The notes under the pieces: generated by a model
The model's input: only the letters and a program-made list of their open reading frames with translations
Database searches by the model: none
Told to the model about the DNA's origin: nothing
Source of the DNA: Blasia pusilla
Lineage: Eukaryota > Marchantiophyta > Marchantiopsida > Blasiales
DNA length: 64,000 bases
Assembly: GCA_050084515.1 (NCBI GenBank)
Contig: CM114271.1
Location: 38,998,001-39,062,000, forward strand
Reading direction: 5' to 3'
Made by a program: the position numbers and the translations under genes
Shown: in pieces, positions 11,682 to 22,721 of the stretch
Position numbering within the stretch: the first letter of the stretch is position 1
How the letters are laid out: every line of letters begins with the position of its first letter

Positions 11682-13871
11682 TCATGAATGATCATCCTGA
11701 AGACAATTCACTTTTAACCTTACCGTACGAGTTTCTTTTCCGGATTTCTGATGTCCTGAAAACTAAGAATTAGAAGGTGATCTTTTCGAATCAAGGTGCA
11801 GCCATGGATGACTAGTTCTAGTGTGGTTGCATACCTGCGTTTACTGAATTAAGAGCACTTCCATCATCAGCAACTCTTGCTTGTATAGAGTGGGCTTCAA
11901 GCTCTTCAGGCACTGCAAATTTTTCTCCAAGCAAGTCGAATATACTTAGTCTCGAAATTGTCACACAACCCTCAGCAATCTAATTTCCAACCTAATCCAG
12001 TATCCTAACTACTAAGTACTAGCTAGAATCAGTTTAAAAGGGTTATTGCTGTATCCAGTGAATTTTAGTGAAATACCTGGGCTGATTGCGTTAACGATCC
12101 CTGAAATACTTGCAAGCCTTCCTAGTATAAAATTGTGCGGGCTAGTTTGAGTACTCGACTCATGTGCGAGCATATTCATATTCGCTGATATTCTTTTCAA
12201 GTAATCTTCCTGTGCAGTAAAAGTACATGCTGATCAGCTTTTATTGAATAGAAAGTGAACAATGACAAATATCTGGGTCATAAACTGCCGCGACCAGACC
12301 TTGCAAGCTTCAAGAGAACCTTTGCAAAATCGGTGACCGAAGAAACATCAAGTGATTCGCTGACGCTAGTGATTCGCATAATTAACCTGATTCACTGCCG
12401 TTTGAAAGATCTTTTCCTCAAAACTCCAGGCCAAGCTCAACAGCTCTCCCACATTTCCTTGCGTATGTCTCTCAAGAGTATCCATTCTGCGTCATAACGT
12501 TCCTCTCCATCAATGACAATTCGGCCTGGTGCGCTGCCTTCAACAAGATTATCGTTTTCCTTGACTACTCATTCCGACGCATACTGCTCTCACAGCCTGC
12601 ACACTGTCATGTTCTCTGTCCTACATTTTGTGTAAGAGAAAGCCAAGATCACAGCAATTATCACACTCTTAAGAACAACAGTGGAACTATTTTGTTTCTG
12701 TTCACATGAAAAAGTAGGATAGTGAAGGCCAAACAAACTCACATTCGCTTGACAATATTCTCCCTAGATTCGAGAGGAAGACCCGCTCTCCAGTCGCTAA
12801 GAATCGCTACACAACCACGACAAATTATGTTTCAATAGCTTGGTGGGACTATCTTGTGTTCCATATCTCACCTGTCCTGTCCTCTCCAATTCTCCGGCAA
12901 GCCTCTTGCTCAGAGAACATATGTAACACCCAAATTATGTATCAGGATCGACTCATCCAAGCCATCCGAGACAATTCAAGAGAGGTCAAAGCATTTCTGA
13001 CGGTGAAACGTAGAGATACATACCTGGGTGGATCGCATTATCAGCACCTTGAACACTCGCAATCTTTGCCTGTAAGGAGGTGGCAGGAGATTGCCCTTCT
13101 CTCTCCAACGAGAGTATTTTTAAAGAGATTTTCCTCAGATACTCTTGCTGTAAAACAAATATCAAGCTGCCAATCCATCAGCCACCTTCATGTCCATAAA
13201 GAAATGATCACACTCTAGAATTCCTAGCAGACGGACTACTTGAGCTCATGAACTGGAACGGCATGTGAGAATATAGAAAACTGGTCGGTTGAGGCCGCGA
13301 CCTGATCTGCAGCAGTCTGGTAAATCTTTTCCTCAAAACGCCAGGCGAGCTTCAGCAGCTCTCTCACATCCTGCCCAGCCATGGGCAACAGTCTCTGGAA
13401 AGCATCTAGTCTGGATTACACAATCACTCCACATCAGGCACTTCATATTTTAAATCTGGTTCTAAAGCATCCTAGTCAACCATCCTTTCAATTGCGTACT
13501 CCTCGCTCCTCACGGTCCACAGGTTAAGAATTCAGAAACACGCCTGACGTTTGAACCAAGATTTATCAACTCCCTCATTCGTTGATTTTGGTACCAAAAT
13601 TATAATGCACTTGGCTATCGATTCCCAGAGTAATCTGATTTTCATAAATGCATTGCAAGGGATGTCTCGTATGAGTGGCTAGAGTGGCGAGCAAGCCTCA
13701 TGGGCTAACGAACATCTTGCTTCTCGTCGAATTTCTAAGAATCCATCAACCTGTTTTATTGATGCCTGGCTATTAAAGAGATCTAATTCGGTCCAAAAGC
13801 ACTCACATGCGCCTGACAATCTTTTCCCTAGCCTCTAGAAGCAAACCGATTCTCCAGTTGCTGTAATCCAT
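11682..13871 (-). CDS. Tandem-KIX protein, short MED15-like paralogue (8 exons)
   Basis: Spliced model, minus strand: 13871-13807, 13410-13302, 13147-13024, 12806-12743, 12486-12387, 12209-12077, 11912-11835, 11755-11682. All junctions are GT-AG, phases match, and the total is 747 nt (248 residues plus TGA). Exons 1-3 encode a KIX domain (SNWRIGLLLEAREKIVRR, WRFEEKIYQTAADQ, QEYLRKISLKILSLE); exons 4-6 encode a second (SDWRAGLPLESRENIVKR, WSFEEKIFQTAVNQ, EDYLKRISANMNML). Exons 7-8 give a short tail; exon 7 (HSIQARVADDGSALNS) resembles the end of MED15 exon 3 (NSIQARLAGIQG). In Mediator, KIX is the three-helix module by which MED15 binds activation domains. The polyglutamine middle and the C-terminal Mediator-binding part of MED15 are absent, so the protein may bind activators without joining Mediator; that role is inference. 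Exon 8 read to its stop is preferred over a donor at 11723 because the remaining intron would be too short. The gene shape rests on my splicing, not on transcripts. Confidence 0.78.
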
Positions 13872-15850
13872 CGAAGTTAACGAAGTCTTGTCCCGTACAG
13901 TACTGTTCCGCTTATCGATACGAGGGTAACAATCTGAACAAATCGGGCCGACTAACTGTCTGACGCCCCCCTGATCCAATCCAATCTTATCAACGCCCGA
14001 GCGAATACGCTACCTAGCAAGGTAATTCCATCCGCATGTCAAAACGGTAACGCCACCGACACTGCGTATCCCCATGGCTTCCCACGGAAAAGTACGACTC
14101 TATCTAAGAGTAGAACTGCAAACCCTCGTTGTCCAAAATTGTCTGGTCACAGACGAATCCGTAAGATCTTTGCAAGTGCGCAATGCCCAGTCTGGCTCCT
14201 CAACGACTGTAAGTGGTCTGCAGATGTTGCAAGGAAACAAGTGAACGCAGAAGTCCCCAGATCTTCAATTCCCAACCCATCCACGGACCAGCAACCAGAG
14301 AATTGCCAGTATAATCTGCTTCAACGACCGCTGCGGACGATCGTCAACCCTTTGCCTATTCCTCGCCTAGTTTCCAAAACTTCAACACGGCAGTAATCCT
14401 GGAATTCTGATGAACTTCGCTCGACCTGCAGCTCTTGGGCTGCGGGAGAAGAGCCGTTCCTCCTCGTCTCTTGAATAATAAAGCACTAGATCAACGGAAA
14501 ATTAGTCCAAAGCACTCGCTCGGCACTGGCCTACCGAAGGAAATGAAGGACAGAGCAGATTTCCACTAAAGGACCTCGGTGGAATATATTCCCGTAAAGT
14601 CAGGATCTGCTACGGCGAGAGGTTGAGGAGAGTTCTGAACGGGAAATTGGATCAGGGCGGAATAGATTCCCACGAACAGGACCAGTGAGCGAAGTGCGCA
14701 TACATTCTGCAATGCACTCTCATGACATAAGAAAAATGTCCACATCCTAGGGCACTGGTCCACATTCAGCCCTTCCGACTCCGTACACGACGGCTTCACA
14801 AATAAAAGCAGCAGCCTAGAGTCCTAGACTCTGGCCCTAGAGGCTGGTCTTCTATTCTACACTGTACTACGCCCGTCGTGATTATCCACAGAGCACAAAA
14901 CTCCAGGCGGACTGACTGCTGAGCAATCAGTCAGCCTGAGGGGGATGAGCAGTCACTGCTCGTCCGCCTCAGGAAATCTCCTCTTCCGATTCGCTGATTC
15001 CTGCTTTCTCAAAAGGTCATCGGAATAGAATACACTTTCTTTTTTTGTTTTATTTTCTTGTTTGTCTCTGTCTAACTATTTCTCTCCCTGTCTCCCTATC
15101 TCTGCACCGTCCAGCCAGGCACTCATTAATGAGTACAGTCTCTCTCTCTCTCTCGCTTCTGTCTGAGTTTTTATCCTAGATCGGCTCGTAGATCACGCCT
15201 AAACCTCACGGAGAGAATTTCAAATCGAATCATTGGGGAGTCCGTTATCGAGTTCTTCAGAAGTTCGGGATTCGGGAAGCGCAATGGGAAGCTCCGCTCG
15301 TGGTCGAGTTTACTACAGTAGATAGACGCATATGAAATCTCCACAAGCTTGTCTATTCGTCAAGTTGGCGGACATCTTTGGTCGGTTTAAGGGGACAAAC
15401 TTTCGGTCCGAAGCTCTCTCTTACAATTTTCGTGTGGTTATCAACGCAGAACTAGAGCTCCCACTTTATGGAGTCGTCCTAGGCTGGCACCACTGTTCTG
15501 GCTCTATCGATAGATCGTGAGGGTGGTCCTAGCCCGCTGCGATTCCATGACAGAGCGAACGGAGAGTGGCGCGGGGAGAATTTCCCATGAACACAACAGT
15601 GCTGAGATCTGCTACGGATTCTGCCCCGTGTCTTGTCGATGGGGAGGTTGCGCTTTTGACCAACTCCATCGAACCGGACCGGGGCAGTTGACTAGTACGA
15701 CTTGCAGCTGACCAATGCCACTCAGCTATTGATCATGGAACATCTGTCCGTACAATGACTAGTTCTTGTCTCCTACGCAATAGGGAAGGATCACTAATTT
15801 TAGGGAGTATCGGTAATACACCAATCCTAATTTTAAAAGTGTCAGAAAAG
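13872..15850. other. Upstream region of the tandem-KIX gene, no other gene seen
   Basis: The minus-strand promoter and 5' UTR of the tandem-KIX gene should lie in the first part. No further KIX cassette or other family could be read here on either strand. A CT-rich stretch with a short (CT)n run lies near 15139-15154. The short open frames at 14139-14396 (+) and 14566-14799 (-) are not recognisable. Confidence 0.4.
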
Positions 15851-16033
15851 TTTTTTGTTAGTTAGTGTATAAGAAAAGGCTAAACATATTACACATAATT
15901 TCAATTTTTTGTGAAATATCTTCATGTTGCCCATTTGAAGAGTTTTTGTTAGTGTATAAGAGAAATATTAAACATACCACACACAAATTCAAATTTTTTG
16001 TGAAATATTTTCATGTTGTCCATAGCGAGATGT
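15851..16033. repeat. Two direct copies of a ~91-bp AT-rich unit
   Basis: Unit 1 (15851-15942) and unit 2 (15943-16033) share TTTTTGTTAGTGTATAAG, then AAACATA-CACA, then TTTTTTGTGAAATAT and TTCATGTTG-CCAT in the same order, with about 80 percent identity by eye. The open frame across them (15865-16065) simply reads the repeat twice. About 45 bp on, ACTAGTAGGG is followed by CCGTGCGATGCACG, a short stem (GTGC-GAT-GCAC). A similar ACTAGTATATAGCCCGTG lies at 42258-42275, suggesting a common element end. Confidence 0.7.
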
Positions 16034-16299
16034 TTGTAAATCAAGGAAGCAGTCTCCCAAAATAATATACACTAGTAGGGTTTCCGTGCGATGCACGCGA
16101 CAAGAAGGGACAGAATAAAAAATTGGGATGAGGTATGGAGGAAGAAAATGGCAACAAGCCAATACAAAACCAAGTCAATGAGTTACATGATTAATAGTTT
16201 GAAACAAATCGGACAAGAACACTAGTGGTTGGTTAGGCCAGAACGGAAGACGAGGTGAGTGGGCCCCAAGTGCTTTAGCTCAACATATCAACGCAAATG

Positions 16300-17600
16300 C
16301 TTATGCACATTGTAAATCCATGGAAAAGCATTGTAAAAAATAATTAGTCACTAGGGAGAGAGAAGGACTATGAAAAGAGGAAAGGTGATGATCCTCGAGG
16401 GAGTGGTGAGCACATGTATCCGAGAAAGTATCCAAAGGGAAATGTAAGTGCCTAAATACTTCTACTGCAAAAGGAGTAAATCCATCAGTTGCATGTCTCA
16501 CCACATAACTCCTTCATTCTTGTTACTACATTGGCCGCTGAACCTTTACTATGTGCCACTTAATACACCAAATCAAAACAACAACATCACTCAATAGACG
16601 AATGTCACCTCGAGACGTAACAAGATCAAATCTCCGATGAGAAATTGCTTGTGTAGTAAAGGGTAGAAGATATGACACGTAGCTATTCTTGCCTAGCATT
16701 GTACCCTATTGTACAAACCATGGATGTTGCCTCCTCTCTCATCACATCATGGATTGTTGTTCATTCTGTGTCATGTGCAAATTGGAGAATGTCCATACCA
16801 ATTACATTAATGGGCTCCGTGTATACATAATTTGGCATACCTAGAAGTGAAGGATAAGGAAGTCTAAGGTGTAGCCTCCAATCTGCGAGAACATATTCTA
16901 GAAAGACGAAATAGAACACGAGGAGGACTTGCAGTAAGCCATGCACCTACTCATCTACCCACACATGAATGCAAAAAAGTTTGATGAATGTCATAGGATG
17001 TCTCAAAGAGAATGTTGGAAAAGTTGATTTGGTGCAAATTCTTGGAGATAAGCTCTTGAAGTCAATCGAGCCCTTTGTAATCAATTGAGTGAAGGGGGTA
17101 GAATTACTTGTGTAGGAAGTGGAAGAAGAGCCTCGAATGATCTCACTTGTTGGAATAATAGATTTCCATCCTCTACAAAGGCCAAATGATTCATCAAGAT
17201 AGATGCATCTCCTTTGAGAAATCTTGAATTCATAATCAAGGCAACCAAAGCCTAACTTCCCAAAAAAATTATGGTGCATATGCAATTAATGAGGAAAGCC
17301 TTACACCTCGAAAAGAAATAAGAAAGATATTGTGTCGTGAAGCCAAGACACCATCATCTCCCACAAAGTATTTGAACCAAGAAGTTGATCGAAAGTTGTT
17401 ATGATAGAAGTGTCAAAAGAGGTCAACCAATGTAAGAACTCTAAAGTGGGAGAATAAATGCAATGAAGGTAGAAGAGATGTTGTAGAAAACCTTGGGATA
17501 GAATCCCATAAGAAACTTGGGGATACCATACATGAGATAACAAATGGATCCATTCTATATTTTTCAAAAGGGTCTCATCCAAGAACTTGGAGATCTAGTC
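16300..17600. repeat. Dispersed repeat, copy 1
   Basis: Similar in order and wording to 28670-29500: both contain TGATGATYCTCRAGGGA, GACCACATGT or GAGCACATGT, ACTTCYACTG or ACTTCCATTG followed by an AAGG-AATAAA-CC-tract, then GTTGCATRTCTCACCAC. Open frames of 60-112 codons on the minus strand carry no known motif. It is probably the non-coding or eroded internal part of a retroelement. Confidence 0.55.
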
Positions 17601-17689
17601 AATGAAGCTAATGGCGACCCCAAGAACCCAAACCCCTTTTGTTGTACGCCTACTCAAACGTCGATCTCATGCGGTGCAAAAGCTTGCAT

Positions 17690-18480
17690 TTAGTAGGTCA
17701 CACTCACACCACTAATTTGCATCCAAACACACTTACATTAGTCCTAGTTCGAGTCCATCAGCCTTACATCTCCAACAGTTCCTAAGTCAGGCTATCCATC
17801 AAGCCCAAAAATTCCTATCCCCTCTCTTCCCAACACAAGCAAGTCTTTCTTGACTTGGAACACACTTCCTAGATAGTCCAAGCACTTACAATATCACTTA
17901 CACGCCTCGCGATTCCAAATTTCCAATGAATCTTAAATGAGTCTTTAACCGAGACCCAAAATACGAATCCAAGGTTACATTCATAATTAGCTCTCTTGGA
18001 CTTGCCTCGGTGTCCACACCCCAAAGCCAACACCCGATCCATTCGGTGCCTTTGGTTTACCCCAAGGCTCCCCAAAGTTGAGTTCAAGTTTCAAGCACCC
18101 TTGGAAACCCTTCCCCTTATGTATAGTTTTGGAGATCCCCATCCCCTCTCCACTTTTGAGAAAATCAGACCGCTCATTTTAGCCCTAAACCCAATTATCA
18201 TTTTGATAGTTTAGAGGTAATTTCTCAATCTTTGTTCATATGTTTGTCTCGATCTTTGTTGCATTGGAATTATTTACGCATAAGCTTTCCAACGCCACCT
18301 TATGAATCCCAAGCACATCTTGGATGTGATCATCATGACTTTAAACACCATAAAACCTCAAATGCCAATAAAGTTCCAAGTCTCCTTGGCACCCAACTCT
18401 CATGGGACTTGAGCTCCTCTCAAGTCCTACTTGGCATTTGTTCTTATTCCACTTGGTTATGAATATCATCCTTGAGACGC
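17690..18480 (+). repeat. LTR-like repeat, copy A
   Basis: One of three related copies: A here, B at about 42540-43325 in the opposite orientation, C at about 52137-52802. Shared landmarks in order are GCATCCAAACACAC, CTTCCTAGATAGTC, CAAAGCCAAC, a TATA-like segment (TTATGTATAG here, CTATATATAAG in B on the other strand) just before GAGATCCCCATCCCC, and GCATAAGCTTTCCAACG. The TATA box inside a conserved repeat suggests an LTR with its own promoter. Internal open frames are short and follow the repeat. Confidence 0.65.
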
Positions 18481-19264
18481 CCAACAAGGCTTGTGTCTCA
18501 CTTAAAAATCATGTCTCATTCTAGAGACTTCGATGCGCTTCCATCTTTGTGTGAGCCCACTAGAGCTATGATGTTTTGCATTGTCGCAAGTTTGGCTATG
18601 AGGGCCACGACACTCATCCATCTTTAGAGGTTGATGCCCTCATGGAGGCAAAACTTTTAATATCAAATATTTTTGGGAAGCCGACCCCTTGACATCAAAT
18701 TTCATTCTCATAGCTAACTTGTAATTCCTCTTTTGGCTTAAGTTTTAGGTTCTCGCATGCACCACTTAGAAACATTTAGCTTCTCCTTTGAGGTAAACTT
18801 AGATCAGCTTCACCACGCTAATCTAAATTAACCTAATAAGTTATCCAAGTAAGTTTGCTATCAATGATTTGATTGCTCATAATATGCATGTTAACATCCC
18901 ACATGTTCACAGAGTCCACAAGACATAATACTTTTGGATCACTAGTGAGTTTGACTTATAATTAGGCGCATCTCTAAGCTTACTTATGAAATCATAAGTA
19001 AGATCAACCCAAGCCCCAAGATAGAATCATATACCTCGTCAACGCTAGGGTCAGCCCAAGTGTCGATTCCTCAACACTATAGTTTGTTCTATGTGCTTAT
19101 CCAAATCGCTCACTTCAAATTTGCCTCGCATCTCCTCTTGACATTGTCGTGCGCATACACATCGCTACACAACATGCATCGTTGTCACCAAACACACACA
19201 CAAATATGCACGATCCCATGCTAACTCATGGCATCCAAACAATGAGACAAGAAGTACTAAAATA

Positions 19265-19800
19265 TTTCCAATCTCTTTGTAAAGTAAGATCCAATCTCTC
19301 TCTCTCTCTACACCATCTCACACCATAGCTCTCAAAGGTGTGAACTCTCCCTCATGTCAAACCAAACCCACTCTCCTAATGAGAGGCTTGGGTTACACTC
19401 ACAAGGCAAGGGACCATAGCTCCGCCACCTCATGCCAAGAGATTCAACAAAGAGAGAATGAGCTCTCAAGCTCTCTCCTTGAGGTATACTACTCACCTCT
19501 CCAAAGCTCTCTCCATGGTAACCTATTTTCCCAATTCATCTCCTTGGCTCTTGACTTGATGTAGGAGGTCAAGGGCCAATTAACAAAAATAGAAAGTTGA
19601 TCATATACTCAAAATGTTACTTGCCTAAAATAGTAAGTTCCTCAATATGGCTCCAAATAAGCCGAAACAAAGGGGAAACCTACTCTCTCAGGTTTCCCAG
19701 GGCCTCATCTGGTCATCCTCGACCTATTGAGCCTATCCTCCACTACTCACAAAGGCGCTCTACTAGATCTCACCGATCTATCCTAAAAGACGTGACAACA
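19265..19800 (-). mobile_element. Probable 3' LTR of a Ty3 chromovirus (inverted match to 58128-58655)
   Basis: Read on the minus strand, this segment matches 58128-58655 on the plus strand for about 530 bp. Both begin TGTCACGTCTTTTAGGATAG, both contain the pyrimidine/purine wording around GAGATCTARTAGA, GGGAAACCTGAGAG, the phrase TGACCTCCTACATCA-GTCAAGRGCCAA, GGTTACCATGGAGAGAGCTT, and CCTCTTGGCATGAGG-like text, and both fade out at TTACAAAGAGA. It lies just downstream of the chromodomain end of the integrase relic at 20040-21010, the position of a 3' LTR on the minus strand. Confidence 0.65.
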
Positions 19801-20029
19801 TACATCCTAAGCACATGAGGAACTATTCATTGCCATGTACTACCATAAAAAATTGAAATATTCCACTTATGCATAGAATTTCCAAATCCATGCACCACTT
19901 TATTTCCAAAACTAGTACATTCTAGTTATAACGACTTTGAGTTGCCCAAGCTCCAACAATCACAATTTATGTCCCTAGCCTCTCCATATACTAACGCATG
20001 TGCTTTCATTGCATCCGTTTGAAGTCTTG

Positions 20030-21010
20030 TAATACCTCTTAAGCATGTTCTAAATTTTCCTCTGCAATCCAAGTCACCTCTACAGTAGCCCCATCAATTG
20101 ACCAAGTATTCATACTTGTTGGCCCTCTATCTTGAACGCAAGATAGTCTCCACTTTAAACTCCGATTCTTCCTTGATGATCACCGTCGCATCGGTTAGGG
20201 TCTTACTATTTGCCTTTGCTCAGGACGCCCATTATCCTATAAGAGCCTCTTCAATAATGACACATGGAAAGTTGAGTGGATCTTGAACTCTTCTGGAAGT
20301 TCCAACGTGTAGACATCCCCAAACGAGTTGGCCTTGATTACATACGATTAAGCATACTTGGCACACAAATTTGCAGACAACTCTTTCGGAAGAGTGAGAT
20401 TCTTCACACTCAACCGCATAATTTCTTAAGTATTGATTCATGAAGAAGTTTACTCACTCTGTTTAACCATTTTTCTGGGGATAGAAAGTTTTGCTAAAAT
20501 TCAACTTTGTCCTCAATCTTCTAAATATATATTTCCAAAAGGAACCGTTAAACTTTGGATCTTGGTCTGCTACAAAATTCCTTGGTAACCCATGTAATCG
20601 CCACCAATTATCTAATAAAAGTCAAGAAGCCGTATAGGCCATTGTAGAATCTACCATCGGGACCAACCTCCCCAACTTGTTGAACCGATTAACCATCACC
20701 AATATGGCATTGTATGCCTTAGACTTTGGAAGACTCATTATGAAATCCATACTTATGCTTTGCAAGGGTCTTTCTAGAGTCCGAAATGGATGAAGTAAGC
20801 CTTGTTTCTTCCCATAAGAAACTCTACTTGCTTGGCACGTTACACAAGTCTTCAAAAAGTGAGCAACATCCTCCTTCATATTGGCCAAAAGAACCTCTTA
20901 ATTAGAATAGAAAGCATGGATTTCTACCCTTTATGTCTCGCCAAGGATCCATCATGACACTCTATCAATACCTTCTTTTAAAGCTTATCTCCTCTAACAT
21001 AGATTTTGCT
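20030..21010 (-). pseudogene. Ty3/Gypsy chromovirus integrase and chromodomain, broken
   Basis: Reading the minus strand from 21010 down: HDGSLARHKG, then MKEDVAHFLKTCVTCQASR (the zinc-binding end, HHCC type), then the start of the integrase core (SMDFIMSLPKSKAYNAILVMVNRF, 20888-20622). Further down LPEEFKIHSTFHVSLLKRL (about 20300-20245) is the conserved C-terminal integrase phrase, and EFKVETILRSR, YEYLVN-W-GY, VEVTWIAEENLEHA (about 20165-20040) is a chromodomain. Stops and shifts break the frame in several places. In the family, the chromodomain tethers integration to marked chromatin. The reverse transcriptase part, expected at higher coordinates, is missing, so this is a 3' fragment. Confidence 0.85.
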
Positions 21011-21690
21011 CTTGTTAAACCTTAATAAACCTCAAACTGATGTTGGCTATTATCTTCTCTCCCTACTTCAATTTCCTTAAGTACTCCTTTGCTTGGGTAT
21101 CCTTCACGAATCCTTCTCTCCAAATTTTTCCCTTTGGGAAATATTGCTCTCTAGACTTGCGTCAATGGCATATGCACGTATTCATCCCTTTGAGGATGTA
21201 TTTGAGTAGAGTTGAGTTTCCATTTTGGGAAGTGGCCCTTGATCCTCGATATTCAGGTCAAGAGCCAATTGATGTAAGGAAGTGCGAAGTAGTGACATAA
21301 AGTGTTGAAAGAGTAAGGAAGACGTATGAGAGTAATTGACCTAAATAAATCTGTACATAAAAATAGGCACTAATAGAGAAGGAACAAAAACTAGAAAACC
21401 ATATGAAAAGAATGAACTTGCCAAGACAATCATAACAAGACTAAGTACACCAAAAAATAGATACTCCATCAAAAGTTTTAAAGGGAATTGGAAACAGTAA
21501 ATAGAAGGATGTAAGGAGAAAGTGAAAGCCACTCACAGAAGATTGTTATGAAGGGATAAGGTCATAATGTTTGTCCCGACGAGTAGCAAACGATTGAGAA
21601 AAATCTAAAAGAGGAATCCTTTGAACGGATTGTAACTTGGGATCGCATGATAAAAAGAACGCAATTGAGTATGTGAAATTGCATTTATGA
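21011..21690. other. AT-rich DNA without a recognised gene
   Basis: No motif could be assigned. The short minus-strand frame at 21341-21532 is hydrophobic and low in complexity and is probably chance. Confidence 0.35.
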
Positions 21691-21801
21691 ATCTATGGGC
21701 TTATTCATGGGAGAAGGAGGTGCAAGATCCCAAGAAATTATGGGATTTAACAAATTTCTTGGGATCTTGCACCTCCTTCTCCCATGAATAAGCCCATAGA
21801 T
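21691..21801. repeat. Perfect inverted repeat: 49-bp arms, 13-nt loop
   Basis: The left arm 21691-21739 and right arm 21753-21801 are exact reverse complements over 49 bp, from ATCTATGGGCTTATTC through to CAAGAAATT, with a loop at 21740-21752. Transcribed from either strand it would give a hairpin with no mismatch. Pairing stops cleanly outside the arms (A at 21690 against G at 21802). No protein-coding reading is persuasive. Confidence 0.95.
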
Positions 21802-22419
21802 GAACATAATTGTAAAAAAGAATAACCTAAAGTTCAAGCTTAAGAAGATGAACAAGTCGAGTATAAGATCCAAAAGATTGGAGTAAGATTGAAAGAGTTA
21901 CTAACAAAACACTTAGCAATCCTTCATGTCCTCTTCCTCCTCCCCTAGGAGTCCCCCTCCTCCTAACACCAAATGATCCAAATCCCACCAATCAAATTTC
22001 CATTTGTAGACTCTACTCAACAAATTGTATTGAGGAAAGGTTTCTTTTCCTATAGCATGAGCAGCACTAAATTTCTTTTGGTGGATAATATGACTAGTAA
22101 TTCCATATTCTACTCTAGTGTATTAAAATAGTTCGGCCCTATGCTATAGAGGATCACAATGATTGGCTAGATCCATGTAATCACTGCTCTTATTGCGGAC
22201 CTTAATCAAAACTCTAAGAAGTATAAGTCGGGTCCAAATTCATTACCAAGAATACTTACACCTTCAATTCAAATGGATAAGACGTAACAAAATATTCTTA
22301 CTAGTGTGCAACCAAAAAATTTTTTTTTTTGGATCCAATGTTATCATGAGATTTATTTTTCTTGTCCCAATGCCATATGTCAATCAAAGAGAATTTTGCA
22401 AATCTTCTCATAATAATAT
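21802..22419. other. AT-rich flank of the Copia element
   Basis: Nothing recognised. Its last bases, AATAT at 22415-22419, are the left flank of the Copia 3' LTR; the right flank after 27703 begins AAAAT, so a 5-bp target duplication is at best imperfect. Confidence 0.35.
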
Positions 22420-22721
22420 TGTGGAAAACTGCTAAACAAGCATAACTGGTGGAAAACGGCTCTCACACATACACACCACTATGGAGAACGAAATTTGCAA
22501 TCAGAGAATGGGTGGAGGCTAGTCCTCTTCTCAATTATATAGGGTATATACAAGCAACCCTAACCCTATCCTTAACCATAGTCTCGAGTTAGCCTAACTG
22601 TGATTAACTAACCCTAGTTAAGATAATCGTGTTTAACTAACTAACCAAGATTAAGCTTCCCTACTTCGTGTGAGTGCAGTTCAGGTGTCTCATGAGTTTG
22701 ACTATAACTCAATCTTTAATA
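22420..22721 (-). repeat. Copia 3' LTR
   Basis: Matches 27410-27703 throughout, including AACCCTAACCCTATCC and TAGTCTCGAGTTAGCC, with scattered substitutions and a short length difference near CTACTTCGTGTGAGTGCAG. It ends in CCACA in element orientation. Confidence 0.9.

Noticed and set aside
11697-11724. A last intron in the tandem-KIX gene (donor GTAAGG at 11723, acceptor TTCAG at 11697)
   Set aside because: It would be only about 25 nt, shorter than any plausible plant intron, and exon 8 reads through in frame to the same stop.
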